A stretch of 64,000 nucleotides of DNA from NCBI GenBank assembly GCA_050084515.1, contig CM114273.1, forward strand, positions 41,416,001 through 41,480,000. The letters run 5' to 3'. The DNA is from Blasia pusilla (Eukaryota > Marchantiophyta > Marchantiopsida > Blasiales). The number at the start of each line of letters is the position of its first letter. Position 1 is the stretch's first letter. The notes below the pieces were generated by a model. That model saw only the letters and a program-made list of their open reading frames with translations, searched no databases and was not told the DNA's origin. The translations under genes were made by a program, and so were the position numbers. Below, in pieces: positions 45,401 to 56,949 of this stretch.

Positions 45401-46675
45401 TATCATACAATAGAAGAAGCTGGAGTCTGGATAACAATCCGATCTCGACGGGGATTTCTCCGGTTAGCCGGTTGTTCATAAGACCAATTGTTTGCAAAGA
45501 AGAGCAATTTACGAGAGAACTTGGAATGTTCCCTATCATGTCAGTGAAACCCAGTTGGAGAAACGTCAAGTCCACCATGGACCCTAACCACGTGGGAATA
45601 ATTTGAGCATCCAACGGGTTATGGGACAAATCCAGTTCCACCATAGAAGAGCAGTTCCATAATGAACTGGTATCAAACCGGTGAGATTGTTGGACCAAAA
45701 GTAGAGCGTCCGTAACTTGCTCAAGTGCCCTAATTCCGCTGGGATCTCTCCAGTCAGAGAGTTCATGTTCAGGACCAGCGTATTCAAAGATGTTAAGTTG
45801 ACTATCGTGACGGGAATCACACCCGTGAGGGAGTTTCTGGACAAGAACAAATCCACCAAATTCTTCAGTTGGCCGACCTCCGGAGGAATGCTCCCATACA
45901 GAGTATTTTGAGTGAGGGAGATCGAATGCAAATCCGAACAATTTGCTAGATCCGCTGGAATAATGCCAGTCAGAAAATTCCCTTCCAGATTGATGAGAAG
46001 GAGACCAGACACTTTGCCAAGCTCAGAAGGAATGCCTCCAGAAAGTTGATTCTCACCTAAAACCAGATAATTCAGCGTCGAAAGATTTCCAAACCATCCT
46101 GGAATACTTCCTGTCAGTTTGTTACCGTACAAATTCAAAGCGCTCAAATCTCGAAGAAGCTGCAGCCCTGAGGGAATCTCCCCACTCAGCGAGTTCCCGG
46201 ACAAATCCAGATATATCAAATTTGAGCAGTTACCCAGTGAAGAAGGGATAGGGCCCGTGAGATTGTTGTTCGCCAAAATCAAAGTCTCCAAGAATTGAAG
46301 ATGGCCTAGAGAAGCAGAAATGGTACGTACAGGGAGCTGAGCGTTCAGCTCGAGGGCAATAACTCGATTCGTGGAAGTGTTGCAGGTAACACCGCTCCAA
46401 TTGCAAGCGCTGGAGCTGTTGGAGCTCCAGTCGGTGAGAACAGATTGTGGATTCCCACTCATAAGTTCAGCCTTGAATTCCAACAATATCTGAACTTCCG
46501 CCCTCGAATCGGTATCCGAATCATTCGATTCCGCTAACAAACTTGTTCGATCCGCGTAAACGATGGGAATCTCACCGACGGTCGTTACATCGGAGACCGT
46601 GCATCTTGTCAATTGCAAGATGAGCAATACCAGTAACTGCCCATATTCTCGTCTTCCCATTAAGTAGAACGCCAT
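42448..46675 (-). pseudogene. LRR receptor-like kinase, copy 3, near-complete with one frameshift
   Basis: ATG at 46675 opens a signal peptide. LRRNT (CNWSGVTC) and about 25 LRRs follow, then a LRR-C cap (NPGLCGPIVQKAC), a transmembrane helix (ISVGGAVMGCVILVFVAGVF) and a kinase. One missing base near 45673 breaks the frame in LRR 10; otherwise exon 1 is open to 43577. A 647-bp intron (43576-42930; CCAG/GTGCGT donor, CCAG acceptor) rejoins in frame to exon 2, with [20 protein letters not shown] and stop at 42448. The invariant Lys (VAAKVL) and GDFG are present. The loop IIKRNLIPRSILL lacks the HRD Asp, and the glycine loop is GVGTRTKVYK. This predicts a plasma-membrane pseudokinase receptor. 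A 1-base lesion could be a sequencing error, which would make this a live gene. Confidence 0.88.
43085..43205 (-). mobile_element. Short LINE-like 3' fragment in copy 3 intron
   Basis: GGGAGCATTCCCC, CGAAACTCACC and the following bases resemble 47510-47600, the 3' end of the LINE-like element. Introns of copies 1 and 2 lack it, having GTCAAATGTGATTGG instead. 43206-43529 is AT-rich intron. Confidence 0.4.
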
Positions 46676-46829
46676 GATGCACCGGTGACATGCACGTCGC
46701 TCTCGATAACTTGTTTTAGAACATCGATGAGAGAGGTACAGAATTGCAAAGAAGCCCCCTCCTGAATGGATTGCCAACTCGACGAAAGCGCTCTCTATCA
46801 CAGCGCCGCTAAATAACTGTCGGGAAAAC

Positions 46830-46990
46830 CCCTTACGTCAGGACACGCACACGTGACAGCGATCAAAGCTTACGACAAGTAATGCTCGCGAACGAAGCGG
46901 ATAGCTACACCGATTCGTGACAAGGCGTGATTGTTGCAATCGTAGCAAAGTCAAAAGTGAAGGGTGGTCATCATCATCATCATCATCGAC
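46830..46990 (-). promoter_or_regulatory. Putative promoter of receptor kinase copy 3
   Basis: G-box CACGTG at 46850-46855 and TGACGTAAGG at 46840-46831 (minus strand), 155-180 bases before the proposed ATG. ACGT cores are typical bZIP/bHLH targets in plants. A (CAT)n tract follows at 46966-46987. The block is conserved with copy 1, where the G-box has decayed to CACCTG. Confidence 0.45.
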
Positions 46991-47175
46991 GGGCATTTTC
47001 GAAACAGATTGAATGGGGAAACAGCCGTCTGTCGCGGGGAAGTCAAATTCGCTCCCAAGTCTTCATCGAAGTTCTGTATCAAATCTGACGATTCTGACCT
47101 CCATTTTCGGCCATTCTGTTAGACCATTCTATTCACTTCAAACTGATAAAGCCCAAGATCGCTACTGTAATATGA

Positions 47176-47323
47176 CTAAAGTGTGCCCGTGCGTTGTAGG
47201 GATTAGAATAATATGTAATTTTGAATTAGCCACCGACATAATTGAAATTGAATAGAAGCGATAAAAGAGATTCTATCGGAAAAAAACATGTGTCATAAGA
47301 GCCACTGAATAATAATATATAGA
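47176..47323 (-). mobile_element. Mini-Helitron upstream of copy 3
   Basis: The minus strand begins TCTATATATTATTATTCAGT at 47323 and ends with a GTGCGTTG-type hairpin remnant and TTTAG-T near 47176. It is orthologous in position to 9797-9949, so it predates the duplication. Shared flank continues to about 47430. Confidence 0.6.
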
Positions 47324-47439
47324 TTACATCTTTCTCCATGACATAATGTGCATTAAACGCTCGTGGTAATTTTTTAGTGAAGTCAACAATAACTGGTTCA
47401 TAAGATACTAAAACGTCTAAATATTAGGGCGGTTAAGAG

Positions 47440-48860
47440 GGGAAAGATAAGCTTCAATAAAATGTTTCATGAAAACCCATATGAGATAATCATGGCCCCA
47501 AAAATAAAGAAAGGGGACTTCCCCCTATTGACTAAACTCACCAATAGCATACACAATATTAGCAAAACCTAGAGAACTCTGGTTACTACTAAGCGGGCTT
47601 CTAGTATTGGCGTCTCCAATTGCCTGAGCCCGTCGCAAAAGCCCACTTGCCTGGGTACGCTGCAAAGTTATGGAAACCCATCGCCTACAATAAAAATCGC
47701 AGTAGCTAAGGACAACCCATTTCTCAACTTGAGATGATGGTAAGGAGCGAGTCAAACCTCTCCCCCATAGCCCTGTACATCTCAATGAATAGGGGGACAA
47801 ATCAATGTCCATCATGAAGTCAATTATAGATATGGGTCTTCTTTACCGCCGCCGCCGCCGCCGCTCCTTGTAGCAATCTCCCTTGTGCCACCACTTGGGC
47901 TCGTACCACCTCCCGCGTAGGATCCGTCACCACAACATCCGCCAACACCACCTCAGACTCCGGTGTCATGTAAAGATCAACACGGATGAGGGAATCCCGA
48001 ATGGAATAGTGCCTCTCTCTCTACACATGGAAGCCACTCTCACGAGCAATAGTGAATACGATATCCCTTACTACGTCATGAGTGACTATCCTCTCATCCC
48101 CAACTAGAAACCATGCCAAATGTACGCCAAGTGGATCCAAACTCCTGCGGCACTCGCAATGTGTCGAACCAACCACCGATGGTTGGAGGAGGCCCAGTCG
48201 GAACCGCATTGATGTAGTGTAGGTAAGTGGTGCAATGCGGAAAGCTGGGATGAGGGGGCGAGCACCTATCCATGAGCCTGCCCCCTTTTTAGTGCCAGAG
48301 CGAATACAGGCCCGATCCTCCATGGGGATATTCTCATCCGACATGGTACCTCTGAACACTACCTCAAAGTGGGCTTCCATCAAAGAAGATTGGAGCCCAT
48401 ACTACTCGGAAGTAACTAAAAAGGAGAAAGTGGGAAGAACGACTCTAGCCCCAACTAGAAGGGAGTCTCTACAAGTTGTGAGTGAAGATTGAAGTGGGAA
48501 AAGGCCACCCTCAACCTAGGCAACGTACTGTGAAAGGAGTGGTCTATCCCTAACAAAAAATCCGGAGCAAAGAAGGGGTGCTACAGTGGCCCAACTCCCT
48601 AAAAAAAGCCGAGGGCGCCACTAGCTCAATCAATATAAGACCTACTCTACCAAAGGCAATCGGCCAAGAAGCCTGTCTACGATCTAACTTCCCCACGAGG
48701 CACTCTAAGGAGCCGGGTCCTAGTAGATCCCCAAACACCTGCATGATCTTTCTATCAAATGATTTATACAAGGAAGAAATGTGGCTAGATGCCCACATGG
48801 TTCTACATAGGTAACCTAGTCTACGAGCGAAACAAGATGCAAGGATGTTGTAAGCGACTT
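47440..48860 (-). mobile_element. LINE-like element, C-terminal half, decayed
   Basis: The minus strand reads FGDLLGPGSLECLVGKLDRR near 48730-48680 (RT thumb region). Then come TSMRFRLGLLQPS and a CCHC-type stretch HCECRRSLDPLGVHLAWF near 48160-48110 (last Cys lost), followed by RIVTHDVVRDIVF. RRWVSITLQRTQASGLLRRA near 47690-47630 is the C-terminal domain. The order equals that of the 62-64 kb element, but the sequence is a separate subfamily. A short GCC repeat is at about 47846-47864. Frames are broken in at least four places. Confidence 0.7.
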
Positions 48861-48937
48861 CACGGTCACCAATCCTTGTGAGATCATCGACGTGGAGAAG
48901 ATCCTAGGTAAGAGTCGCCGCCACAAAACTCATCTCC

Positions 48938-49364
48938 ATCTCCACACATACCACACTCTAGAAAACTCTCAAAGAATAGACCAAGGTCAAGTTACTCTCC
49001 CAAGAGGGATAATCCACTCTCATTGGAAGAGCAAGAAATCACAAAGCCATACGTTCAAGAGTGACACAAGAGACTCAAGATGTGAAGTAGAAGGTCATGA
49101 CCCTTTGAAGATCCCTCCTCTTTATATTCTCACAAGGGATCCACAAGAGTACGAAATAGGGCTTATCTTATCTTGTGCCACATGGATTCCTCTCAAGGCT
49201 TAGCCAATAATATTTTGAAACAAATAGATTACTTTTTATCTCTTCCAAAATATCCTCTTTTACTCCCTTCATATCTTCCAATCGCCCCATCAACCCTAGC
49301 CACCAACCAAGATTACTTTTACTTTTGTTATTAAAACACCAACCCCACAACTTTACTTTTCTAA
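48938..49364. repeat. Dispersed repeat, second copy of the integrase insertion
   Basis: It matches 29889-30319 at roughly 85-90% by eye, same orientation. It adjoins the LINE-like remnant. No coding content. Confidence 0.75.
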
Positions 49365-50229
49365 GAGGAAAATGTATTTAGCGTAGTGGGAGGGCATGTG
49401 AGTGCACTATCCCTTGCAATATGTTGAATATATGTGTCTTCCCAGCTATTTTTATTATCGCTCATGTCAAGCTCTCTATGTGCGTTGCCTTCTTCTCATT
49501 ACATTCGTTCTTTGATTACTCAGGTTATCTCAATCAACACTTCCTGATGCCTGTCCTAGACAGTGCAGACACGGCGGCCATGATTCCACCTCCCTGCACT
49601 AGAGTGCCAGCATGCTGCCAGCCTACTTTTCATCACTTTTGCTCCTTGACACTTTTACTCTCGGCTTGTCAATCTTGCTGACTTTAAGAACTTGGACTAC
49701 TTTTCTGCCATGTATATCGGCTAGGGATCCCTACTTGTGGGGTCTACTGGAGTTTTTCATCATACATAGCTTCAAGCCGAAATATATATAAATCTGTTTA
49801 CAATATTTGTCTCTTGTCTCCGATTCGCACACACTTGTCGGATTCGTCCACTTGAAAGTGTCATGGCTGTGAATTCTGTTGTGCTCTATGAAATGCGATG
49901 CGTTTACAGAAGCCTTAATTGCATACGCTTTACATTCTTGTCCACTCAAGGATGATCTGCACTCTTGCCCATTTCTGGTCTCTTGTTTGCAAAACCAGCT
50001 TACTACTGTTACTACTATACCACTTTATTGTTGTAAACTAACTATGATTTGTGTCCAGCCAACGTATGAATTTTCTCTGCTCCGCCGCCTGAATTTCAGT
50101 TCATATGTTGCACCTCCAGTCACGCCTATCTCATTGTATTTAGTTGTCCGATAGGCCCACTGATGAAGACTACATGACGCCTGTCAACAACAGGTCTAGC
50201 ATCAGGAGATGAAAGAGGAGGCGTTCCAT
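49365..50229. other. No definable feature
   Basis: Mixed-composition sequence with short frames at 49421-49681 and 49879-50154, neither with a recognisable domain. It may be intron or UTR of the gene-like exon that follows. Confidence 0.35.
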
Positions 50230-50565
50230 CAGCACGGAGGTGGAGCTCCCGGTTTTAGGGGACTCTATATACTGCAGCAGCAGTGTTCCAATCACTCTGT
50301 TTGACGCAGCACTAAAAAACATCGGCATTGTTCACGATCGCCTCGATGAAAGTGAACGGGATGACGCCATTCTACGTACAGTGATGCGGTCTGTGACTGA
50401 GGAGCAGGACGAAAATTGTCGAATGATTTCTGCTCTCAACCACGACCTTATCACTACTTATCGTGCAGTGCTTGAGCTAGAGAAATATTGTACTGCGGGC
50501 TACCCATCTGATTCAGCTTTGCATGAACAAACTGCAAAAATAAAGGTTGTGTGGCAAGAAGTAAG
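50230..50565 (+). CDS. Putative internal exon of an unknown gene
   Basis: An open plus frame of about 110 codons reads ITLFDAALKNIGIVHDRLDE, AILRTVMRSVTEEQDENCRM and LITTYRAVLELEKYC, a helical, acidic protein. It ends at a textbook donor, CAAGAA/GTAAGT, at 50565. There is no ATG at the left edge, where the frame opens from a stop at 50209 past AAAG-type acceptors, so it is better read as a spliced exon than a whole gene. Neighbouring exons were not found; the next 900 bases show none. No family recognised. The absence of transposon sequence here supports a host gene. Exact borders are uncertain. Confidence 0.4.
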
Positions 50566-50601
50566 TTCTTTCTTCGAGACTACAGTGCTCTGGTTTATGT
50601 A

Positions 50602-51523
50602 GTTTCCGCTTCACTCATTACTTGTCCTTGGGTGTAAAGAATTAGTCAGTCCATGAGCTTCTAAAAACTCAGTGTCAGGAGTGACAGAACACTTCGTATT
50701 TCATAAAATGTCTACCATCAATATAGGTGCTTACTTTATGCATTACGATGTTAATGGTGTGCTATGTTTCTGTACGATTAATGGTTATGAAGTATCCCCC
50801 AAGCCCTTTTGACATCTGGCACTTGTTTTATTCCAGCACATCTGGGCCATGCACTTTTTGCTAAGGCATGCCCGCTGTACTCATTTGTACACTCATTTCA
50901 TGCATACCATTTCGTACGTACCGCTTCTCAACGCCATTTAATATTCGGCTGCAATTTCATACCAAAAGTATCCTCAAAAGATACATTACTGCCAGCTGGT
51001 GCAGCTGCTATCGTGAAAATAGCAACTCGCGCACTGAAACTTGCATGACACCAACCTACATAACTCTGTTTTCCCAGTGACGTCTGTGACAACATACCAT
51101 ACTCCTGCATTGTCGTAGACACTAAGTTTGGTTCCTTCTACACGTTTGAGCCACTTCCTGCAACATGTGGTGACCTTTCATATATAGCATTCCTAGAGCA
51201 CCCTTAACTAACAATCACCCAATAACGCTTTGAATCGATCCACCTATTCATCCACTCATGGTTAAGGATTGCACTGCACCATTGCTACCAATCTCCTGAA
51301 TTAATGCAACTACCCTTCACTTATTTCTAATTGTGACACAAGCGCATCTTAATTACACTTTTTTTCACGTCTCAAGCATAAGGTAACACCAAGGAATCCG
51401 TGAATTGTTAAGAACCACATCTTTAACTCGGCTCATTTTTAGCCTCACGTTACATAACGATGAATCCGACAGAGCGGTTCTATTGACATCTTAAGGTTCT
51501 ATAATGACGGTCATCTTAAGACC
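50602..51523. other. No definable feature
   Basis: Between the plus exon and the minus gene. Short frames only, probably intergenic or UTR. No repeat is seen. Confidence 0.35.
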
Positions 51524-52768
51524 CTATGCATCCCTCCCTCCAATCGGTGATTCTGCCAGTAATTGACCGAGTTCGGTTGCCACAGCTTCAGCCTTTATCG
51601 TCACTGCAAAGGATTGCGATTGTAGGCCCCCGATGATATATCGGGGACTGTTTCGCAAGAGTGCCACCTCGTTTAACAAGCCCTTCGTACGGCGCGTTTG
51701 TTCATCTAAGAAAATTTTCTCCAGGAGACTGCTAATGCGGTTTCCTTGCTGGCACAACCCCTTGAGCTGATCGATGAAACCCTCGTACGCCTCTATCTGC
51801 TCATTGTCACTTCAATATGTTAGGAAAGAAAGTACCATTTGAGCGGTACAAATTAATGGTGTCGCTTACGGAAAATTGGCAGTCACTCGAGTTGGTAACT
51901 GTGTGACACAAGGCAATTCCAACCCTAATATAATCTTGGTTGACTGTTTCAGCTTAGGTCACGCTGAATCAGTTAGGAACATGGACGCTGTCAGATTTTC
52001 TAAGAAGTAATTGGGTAATGTGAAACTATTGAGAAATGAGCCTTACAACACATAACGCAAACGAATACCTGCAATTGCAATTCATGCAGCTTCTCATGCT
52101 GGACATCGGCCTTTTCTGCAGCATTTGGAGAATTTTCCAAATTGCTCGAGGACTCTAGGATGGCTGCCTCAAAAGTCCTGATGTCTTCCTCTTTCCTCAA
52201 CAACTGCTCCCAATCAGATATTTCGGCTGTGTACCTGTCCAAGTGCAAATGGATTCCATCATCACCTTCTCTCCGTCACAGAATCCACGCCAGGTTCAAC
52301 AGCATTAAGAGTTGACTTGACGAAATGTGCACCTTTCGGCGGATAGAGAATCAACATGAAGAAAAACTTGAGGCAGTTGGATTTTCGTCTGCCGTAAGAA
52401 TAGCTAATTGATTCCCAAATCCAGATAGAAGTAGGGACTCACTTCGCCTTTCGAGCTAGCAGTAATGACATCTTCTTCCGACGAGCGACAGCTTCTTTCA
52501 ATTGCTGGGACTGCTCGATGAGTTTGAGCTCTTCAGCGTGATCAGGCTTGGCGGAAGGTGGAGCAAGAGCTTGCCTCTTTCGGTACTTGAACACAAAACC
52601 ATCATCTTCTCCGACCTCCCACTCTGACGATCACAATTCTGATCAGCTTTTCCCCCACAAACGGAACAGCAACGGCAGCTAAGCACAAAAGTGCACATCC
52701 CACCACAGGAAAAATAAATATGCTGACTTCTACATGACTCACACACCATCTGCAGTACTTCCGCTCAT
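51524..52768 (-). CDS. Unknown coiled-coil-type protein, five-exon gene model
   Basis: The first ATG is at 52768, after an in-frame upstream TGA. Exon 1 encodes MSGSTAD. Exon 2 (about 52625-52446) has WEVGEDDGFVFKYRKRQ then a helical HAEELKLIEQSQQLKEAVAR. A short exon 3 near 52380-52325 reads QLPQVFLHVDSLSAER. Exon 4 (about 52235-52073) reads AEISDWEQLLRKEEDIRTFE and ends LQLQ/GT. Exon 5 (about 51815-51524) has FIDQLKGLCQQGNRISSLLE and ends GGRDA-stop. Exons 3 to 5 join in frame; the exon 2/3 junction does not in my reading, so a boundary is wrong or the gene has a defect. Long heptad-like helices suggest a coiled coil. Family not recognised. This is the best candidate for a living host gene here. 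Confidence 0.55.
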
Positions 52769-53688
52769 CTTGCGCCTAGGACTTCCGTCCGGATTGTTGA
52801 AGCGGAAATGAAGAAGTCGAGTCAGCGATCATAGATCCTTTCAATGCAGCATACAGACTACTCTCCAAAACTGATTCAGCGCCTGCAGAGACCAGCCAAA
52901 TTTCCAGTAAACGCGACGCCTTATTCAGATATAATTCCTCAGAACCAAACCCGACACAGGCACTCCATAACGAGGTTCTAAGATTGAAAATCCCGAAGAA
53001 ATTCGGACTGAAATTCAGTGAGGGAAGTATGCAGTACTAGGCCCTAAAGTCTTGGATCTTCGAAGAAAGGGCGAGAGAATCACGACAAGCACCTGCGAAG
53101 TCCATGTACGGTGACTCAAAAATCTTGCGCAATTTCTCCACTGACGCGTCCCGCAATAGATACCATCACCAGACAAACAGCAGATAAATTCAGGTGAAAC
53201 AAAAACCTCCACAAATTTCTTCACTCATTAGCTGGAATCCTCATACACACTGCATCCACAAATCCGCGCGACACAGTAGTCCGCATAACTCTCGGCTGTG
53301 ACAGAGTATCCTCACACTTGCGAGCCGGAAGGCGGGAATCTCAATATTCAAAAACTTCAAGTACGGCTGCTATGCGTTGTACACGGAGGCTTGCAAAACC
53401 CATGTACGGATTGGATAGGGAACTCCATTCATGTCATTTGTCCACGTTATTAATTGTGCATATATACAATTTATTATTTAATATATATAATGATTTTTTC
53501 TGCAAACAGTTTATCAGTGTGAAGTTTGTATAATCTTCTATTTATCAGTAAAAAGGTTTCGGGAAACAAACATCTTTCTACTCTACACCCGTCTTTTGGG
53601 GTTGCATATGGTCTTGACACCTGGTTTAGTTTCATTTTATTAAATTAAATGAGAAGGAAAACTTCTTTCAAGGGGGCACGGACTAGTA
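52769..53688. other. Upstream region of the minus-strand gene
   Basis: It probably includes the 5' UTR and promoter of the minus gene up to about 53300. No motif is strong enough to name. Sequence becomes AT-rich after 53400. At 53673-53686, GGGGCACGGACTAG followed by T resembles another Helitron 3' end. Confidence 0.35.
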
Positions 53689-53876
53689 TCTATATATTAA
53701 TTGGATTCAGCTTTTTCTTGGTTGTTCCTAGGTTCCTTTCTTTGTCCTCTTTTGAGGTTTCTTTTATAATAAAGTGGATATAAAAGCTATGTTCACTTAT
53801 CATTAGATTTCTATCCCCTTCTCATAGGAAGAGAATATTTAAATGGGGATCACTGCGATGCACGGTCCCTAACTAA
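53689..53876 (+). mobile_element. Mini-Helitron containing a LINE 3' end
   Basis: It begins TCTATATATTAATTGG after A, and ends with GCGATGCACGG then CTAA, immediately followed by the next element. Inside, 53733-53790 (TTTATAATAAAGTGGATATA) is the reverse-complement match of the LINE 3' ends at 13141 and 61995. Confidence 0.5.
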
Positions 53877-54417
53877 TCTACTCTATAAACTAACAGGCAA
53901 GTGTCATCTAAAAACATCCTTGCACATGACATGTGTCCTTATATATAAAGGAGGTAAAGGGAGGAGGAGGAAGGGAGATTATTTCATAACTTTTTGAAAC
54001 TAAGCTTAAATTTTAAAATATTTTCATATTTTCATATTCTACAATTTTAGGGGGTAAAGTTTTGAAAAGTTTTTCTCAATCAATTAATTCTTCTTAAGCT
54101 TTTGATTCTAATAAAGATTTTATTTAATTTGACCAATATAAGGATAGAAACAAATTCCAAATAAATTTTAGGAAATTAAAAATATATTTTTAAAAAATCA
54201 AGAAAGTGGTAAAGTCATGTTTGCATAACTTATCGTGTATGCATTCTTACTTGCTTTTTATGATCTCCTTTTGAACTTTTCTCTCAGTCTTTTCAAGATT
54301 GATTTTATTTCTTTTTTCATTTCCCATCAAGTTTGAATGTTTTTCACAAATGTGATATTTTTCCTTATTTTTTTAAACTTATCTTTTAAAATGTGCAATG
54401 CACGAGCATCTTACTAG
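53877..54417 (+). mobile_element. Helitron-like element, 541 bp, abutting the previous one
   Basis: It begins TCTACTCTATAAACTAACAG and ends TGCAATGCACGAGCATCTTA then CTAG/T at 54417. A short hairpin (GTGCAATGCAC) lies about 13 bases before the end. It is AT-rich with no coding content. Confidence 0.55.
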
Positions 54418-54647
54418 TAATCTATATTATCAAACCAAATGCATATGCCACAATGAGACAAAAATTCCAACAAGGATGATGAAACGTACCTCAAAAGAAC
54501 TTCTCCATTGACTTCATGCTCAAGCAAGTTAGGGAATGGATATAAACATGGACGGGAGTATAAAACAATGTGCAGATTGGTAGTAAATGGGATTTTTAAA
54601 AACATTTTGAATATTGATTCCACTCCCTCTATCGCTTTGTATATTTA

Positions 54648-56660
54648 CTAGTCGGCGCACGTGCGATGCATATAATTAAAAATACTGAGTAATAATAAAT
54701 TACCCATCATTATTGTGTAATTGAATGATTTTACGTCTTAAATTAATTTTGAATGATCTTATTGGCTAAGAAAGAAAGCAATCCTATTGGCTAAAAGTGA
54801 AAAGTATTAAGAAGAGAGATGTTCGAAAATTAAGAAGGGGTTCTAAAATAATATTATACATTCATAGATCGTGTGTATCACGAACATGCCGACTAATGCA
54901 TCATTATACACTTGGTGCTTCTCTTAGGGTAAAAAAAAGCAATTTTTATGTTATCATATGTCAAGCAAAGAATATTTTTCAAATAATTAAGTTATCTTCC
55001 TGTTATAATATGAACTAGTGTAGGGGTGAAATTTTTCATAACCATGGGAGCAAGGCCAATTATTGTTGTGTAGGGCTACTAGCGAAAGTGCTTCTTGTCA
55101 TTGTAGTGTGATTAGTTCATGATAGGTTAGGAAATTGTATCTAGTAATTTATATCAAATCAAATGTTGACAAGTTGTATTGTTGATCTGAAGGGAAATAT
55201 AGAGAAATATAGTATATGTAGAACGATAAATTGTATGACAACAATTTTGTGGATGTTATGAGTTTGTGCAATTTCTCTATAATTATTAGATATGTTTTAA
55301 TGTATTATGAGCAGAGATAAAATTTGCAAATGCTTGTTGCAAAGGGACCTCATAAATATCTTTGTACGATGGTAAGCAAGTTTATTCTTTTGAGCATTGT
55401 ATAATGGCAAGTAGTTACATCTCTATTATAAGAACTTTTGAGATTCCTGAAAATGCTTGAAGCATCAAACATCAAGATTATGGAAAATAATGGAGGGGAG
55501 TCTTTTGAATAAGTTAATGGCAACATGAAAATAGTAGTACAAAACTTAGGAGTTTATGTGTTATGTTTCTCTCATATATGACTACTAAGATGCACATGCA
55601 ATGTATTAGATTCTCTACATCCACTTCTCTCAGCACCATTAATCTGATCGCCCCCTTGTGTGAGAAGAAGCCTAGATTGATGGTTCCGACTTAGACATCG
55701 AAAAAGTCAAAGTAATATCACATAGGTGGTTTAAGGAGTAGCGCTAATAGGATTATTTAATCCTATATTGCATCAGAGTGTGGGGCACCCTGATGCGTCG
55801 TGGGGGTCCGAGGGCACAACCCCTGGCAAACTATTTCGATAAATAGAAACAAAGGAAAATAGGTTAAACACCTTAGTTTCTCGAGTAGTGAAATAGTCAA
55901 GAGCCACATCGGTAGCATATTCTTGTATGTCGAGTTATATCCATGTTCAGGTTCCAACGAAACTCTTTTGCGAGCGCACAGACGGACTATGCCACTTTGT
56001 ATCTCCTATATTTGTAACATATTTTAGTGATTTAGTCATATTCTCTTTTCTCACATAATGTGCCTTTAAAACATATAAGTTTGAAAAAATAATGAAAATA
56101 AATTGGAAAATACAATATTTTATAAAAAAATTCAAACTTGATAGGAAATGAAAAAAGAAAGAAAATAAATCTTCAAAAGACTAAGAGAAAATTTCCAAAA
56201 GAGATCATAAGAAGATATATAAAAATGCACAAGAATGCACGATGAGTTATGCTAACATCACTTTCTGCACCTTCTTGATTTTGAAAATATTTGTTAAGTT
56301 CATTAAATTATATTGGGAAACTAAATTTCCTTACGTAATATTGGTCAAATTTTTACATTTCCAAATTTCAAAGGAGATAAAACCTTAAAATTAATTCATT
56401 GGGATACTTTTTTTTACTTAATCCCCCAAAATTTTAAAATTATAAAAGTATGAGAAAACAATAATTTAACCTCTATTCCTAAAACTTATGAAATTAAAAA
56501 AAAACCCAAAGTCTTCTCCTTCCTTAATTTAACCCCTCGTCTCATCTCCCTTGATTCATTTACTTAAATTGACACACTTCATATGCAAGGGCGTCCTCAA
56601 AGGACACATGTAAGTCGAGGATTCCCCTCTTGCAAGTCCATCCTCTATTAATTGTGTAGA
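54648..56660 (-). mobile_element. Helitron-like element, ~2.0 kb, non-coding
   Basis: The minus strand starts TCTACACAATTAATAGAGGA after A (56660). It ends with GCATCGCACGTGCGCCGA then CTAG/T (54648). The two ends could also belong to two overlapping elements. It contains the dispersed repeat 55615-56062; the rest is AT-rich without genes. Confidence 0.45.
55615..56062 (-). repeat. Dispersed repeat, copy B (partner at 5.77-6.2 kb)
   Basis: The reverse complement matches 5770-6200. Compared with copy A it contains an extra ~40-base GC-rich stretch (GGGGGTCCGAGGGCACAACC) near 55800. No coding function. Confidence 0.65.
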
Positions 56661-56949
56661 TTGAGAGTATTTTTGTCAAGTAGGAAAAAAATTGAAAACA
56701 TGTATGCTAATAACTATTTTTAATGAAATTGTAGTGCACTACTCCAAATATAATACTTTAAATGAATGTCTTATGATTATCATGGTTTAATGTGCCTCAT
56801 TGTTTTTGGCTACTAAAAGTTGCAAAAGGTGTGTTGTTCTCCAAAGTTGCAAAATGTCATGCAAACTCGTTGGAAAAACCACAAAATATTATCATTTTAT
56901 TTGTTGTTAGGCAATTTTCATATGGTTGTGTTTGACATTTATATGAAAA

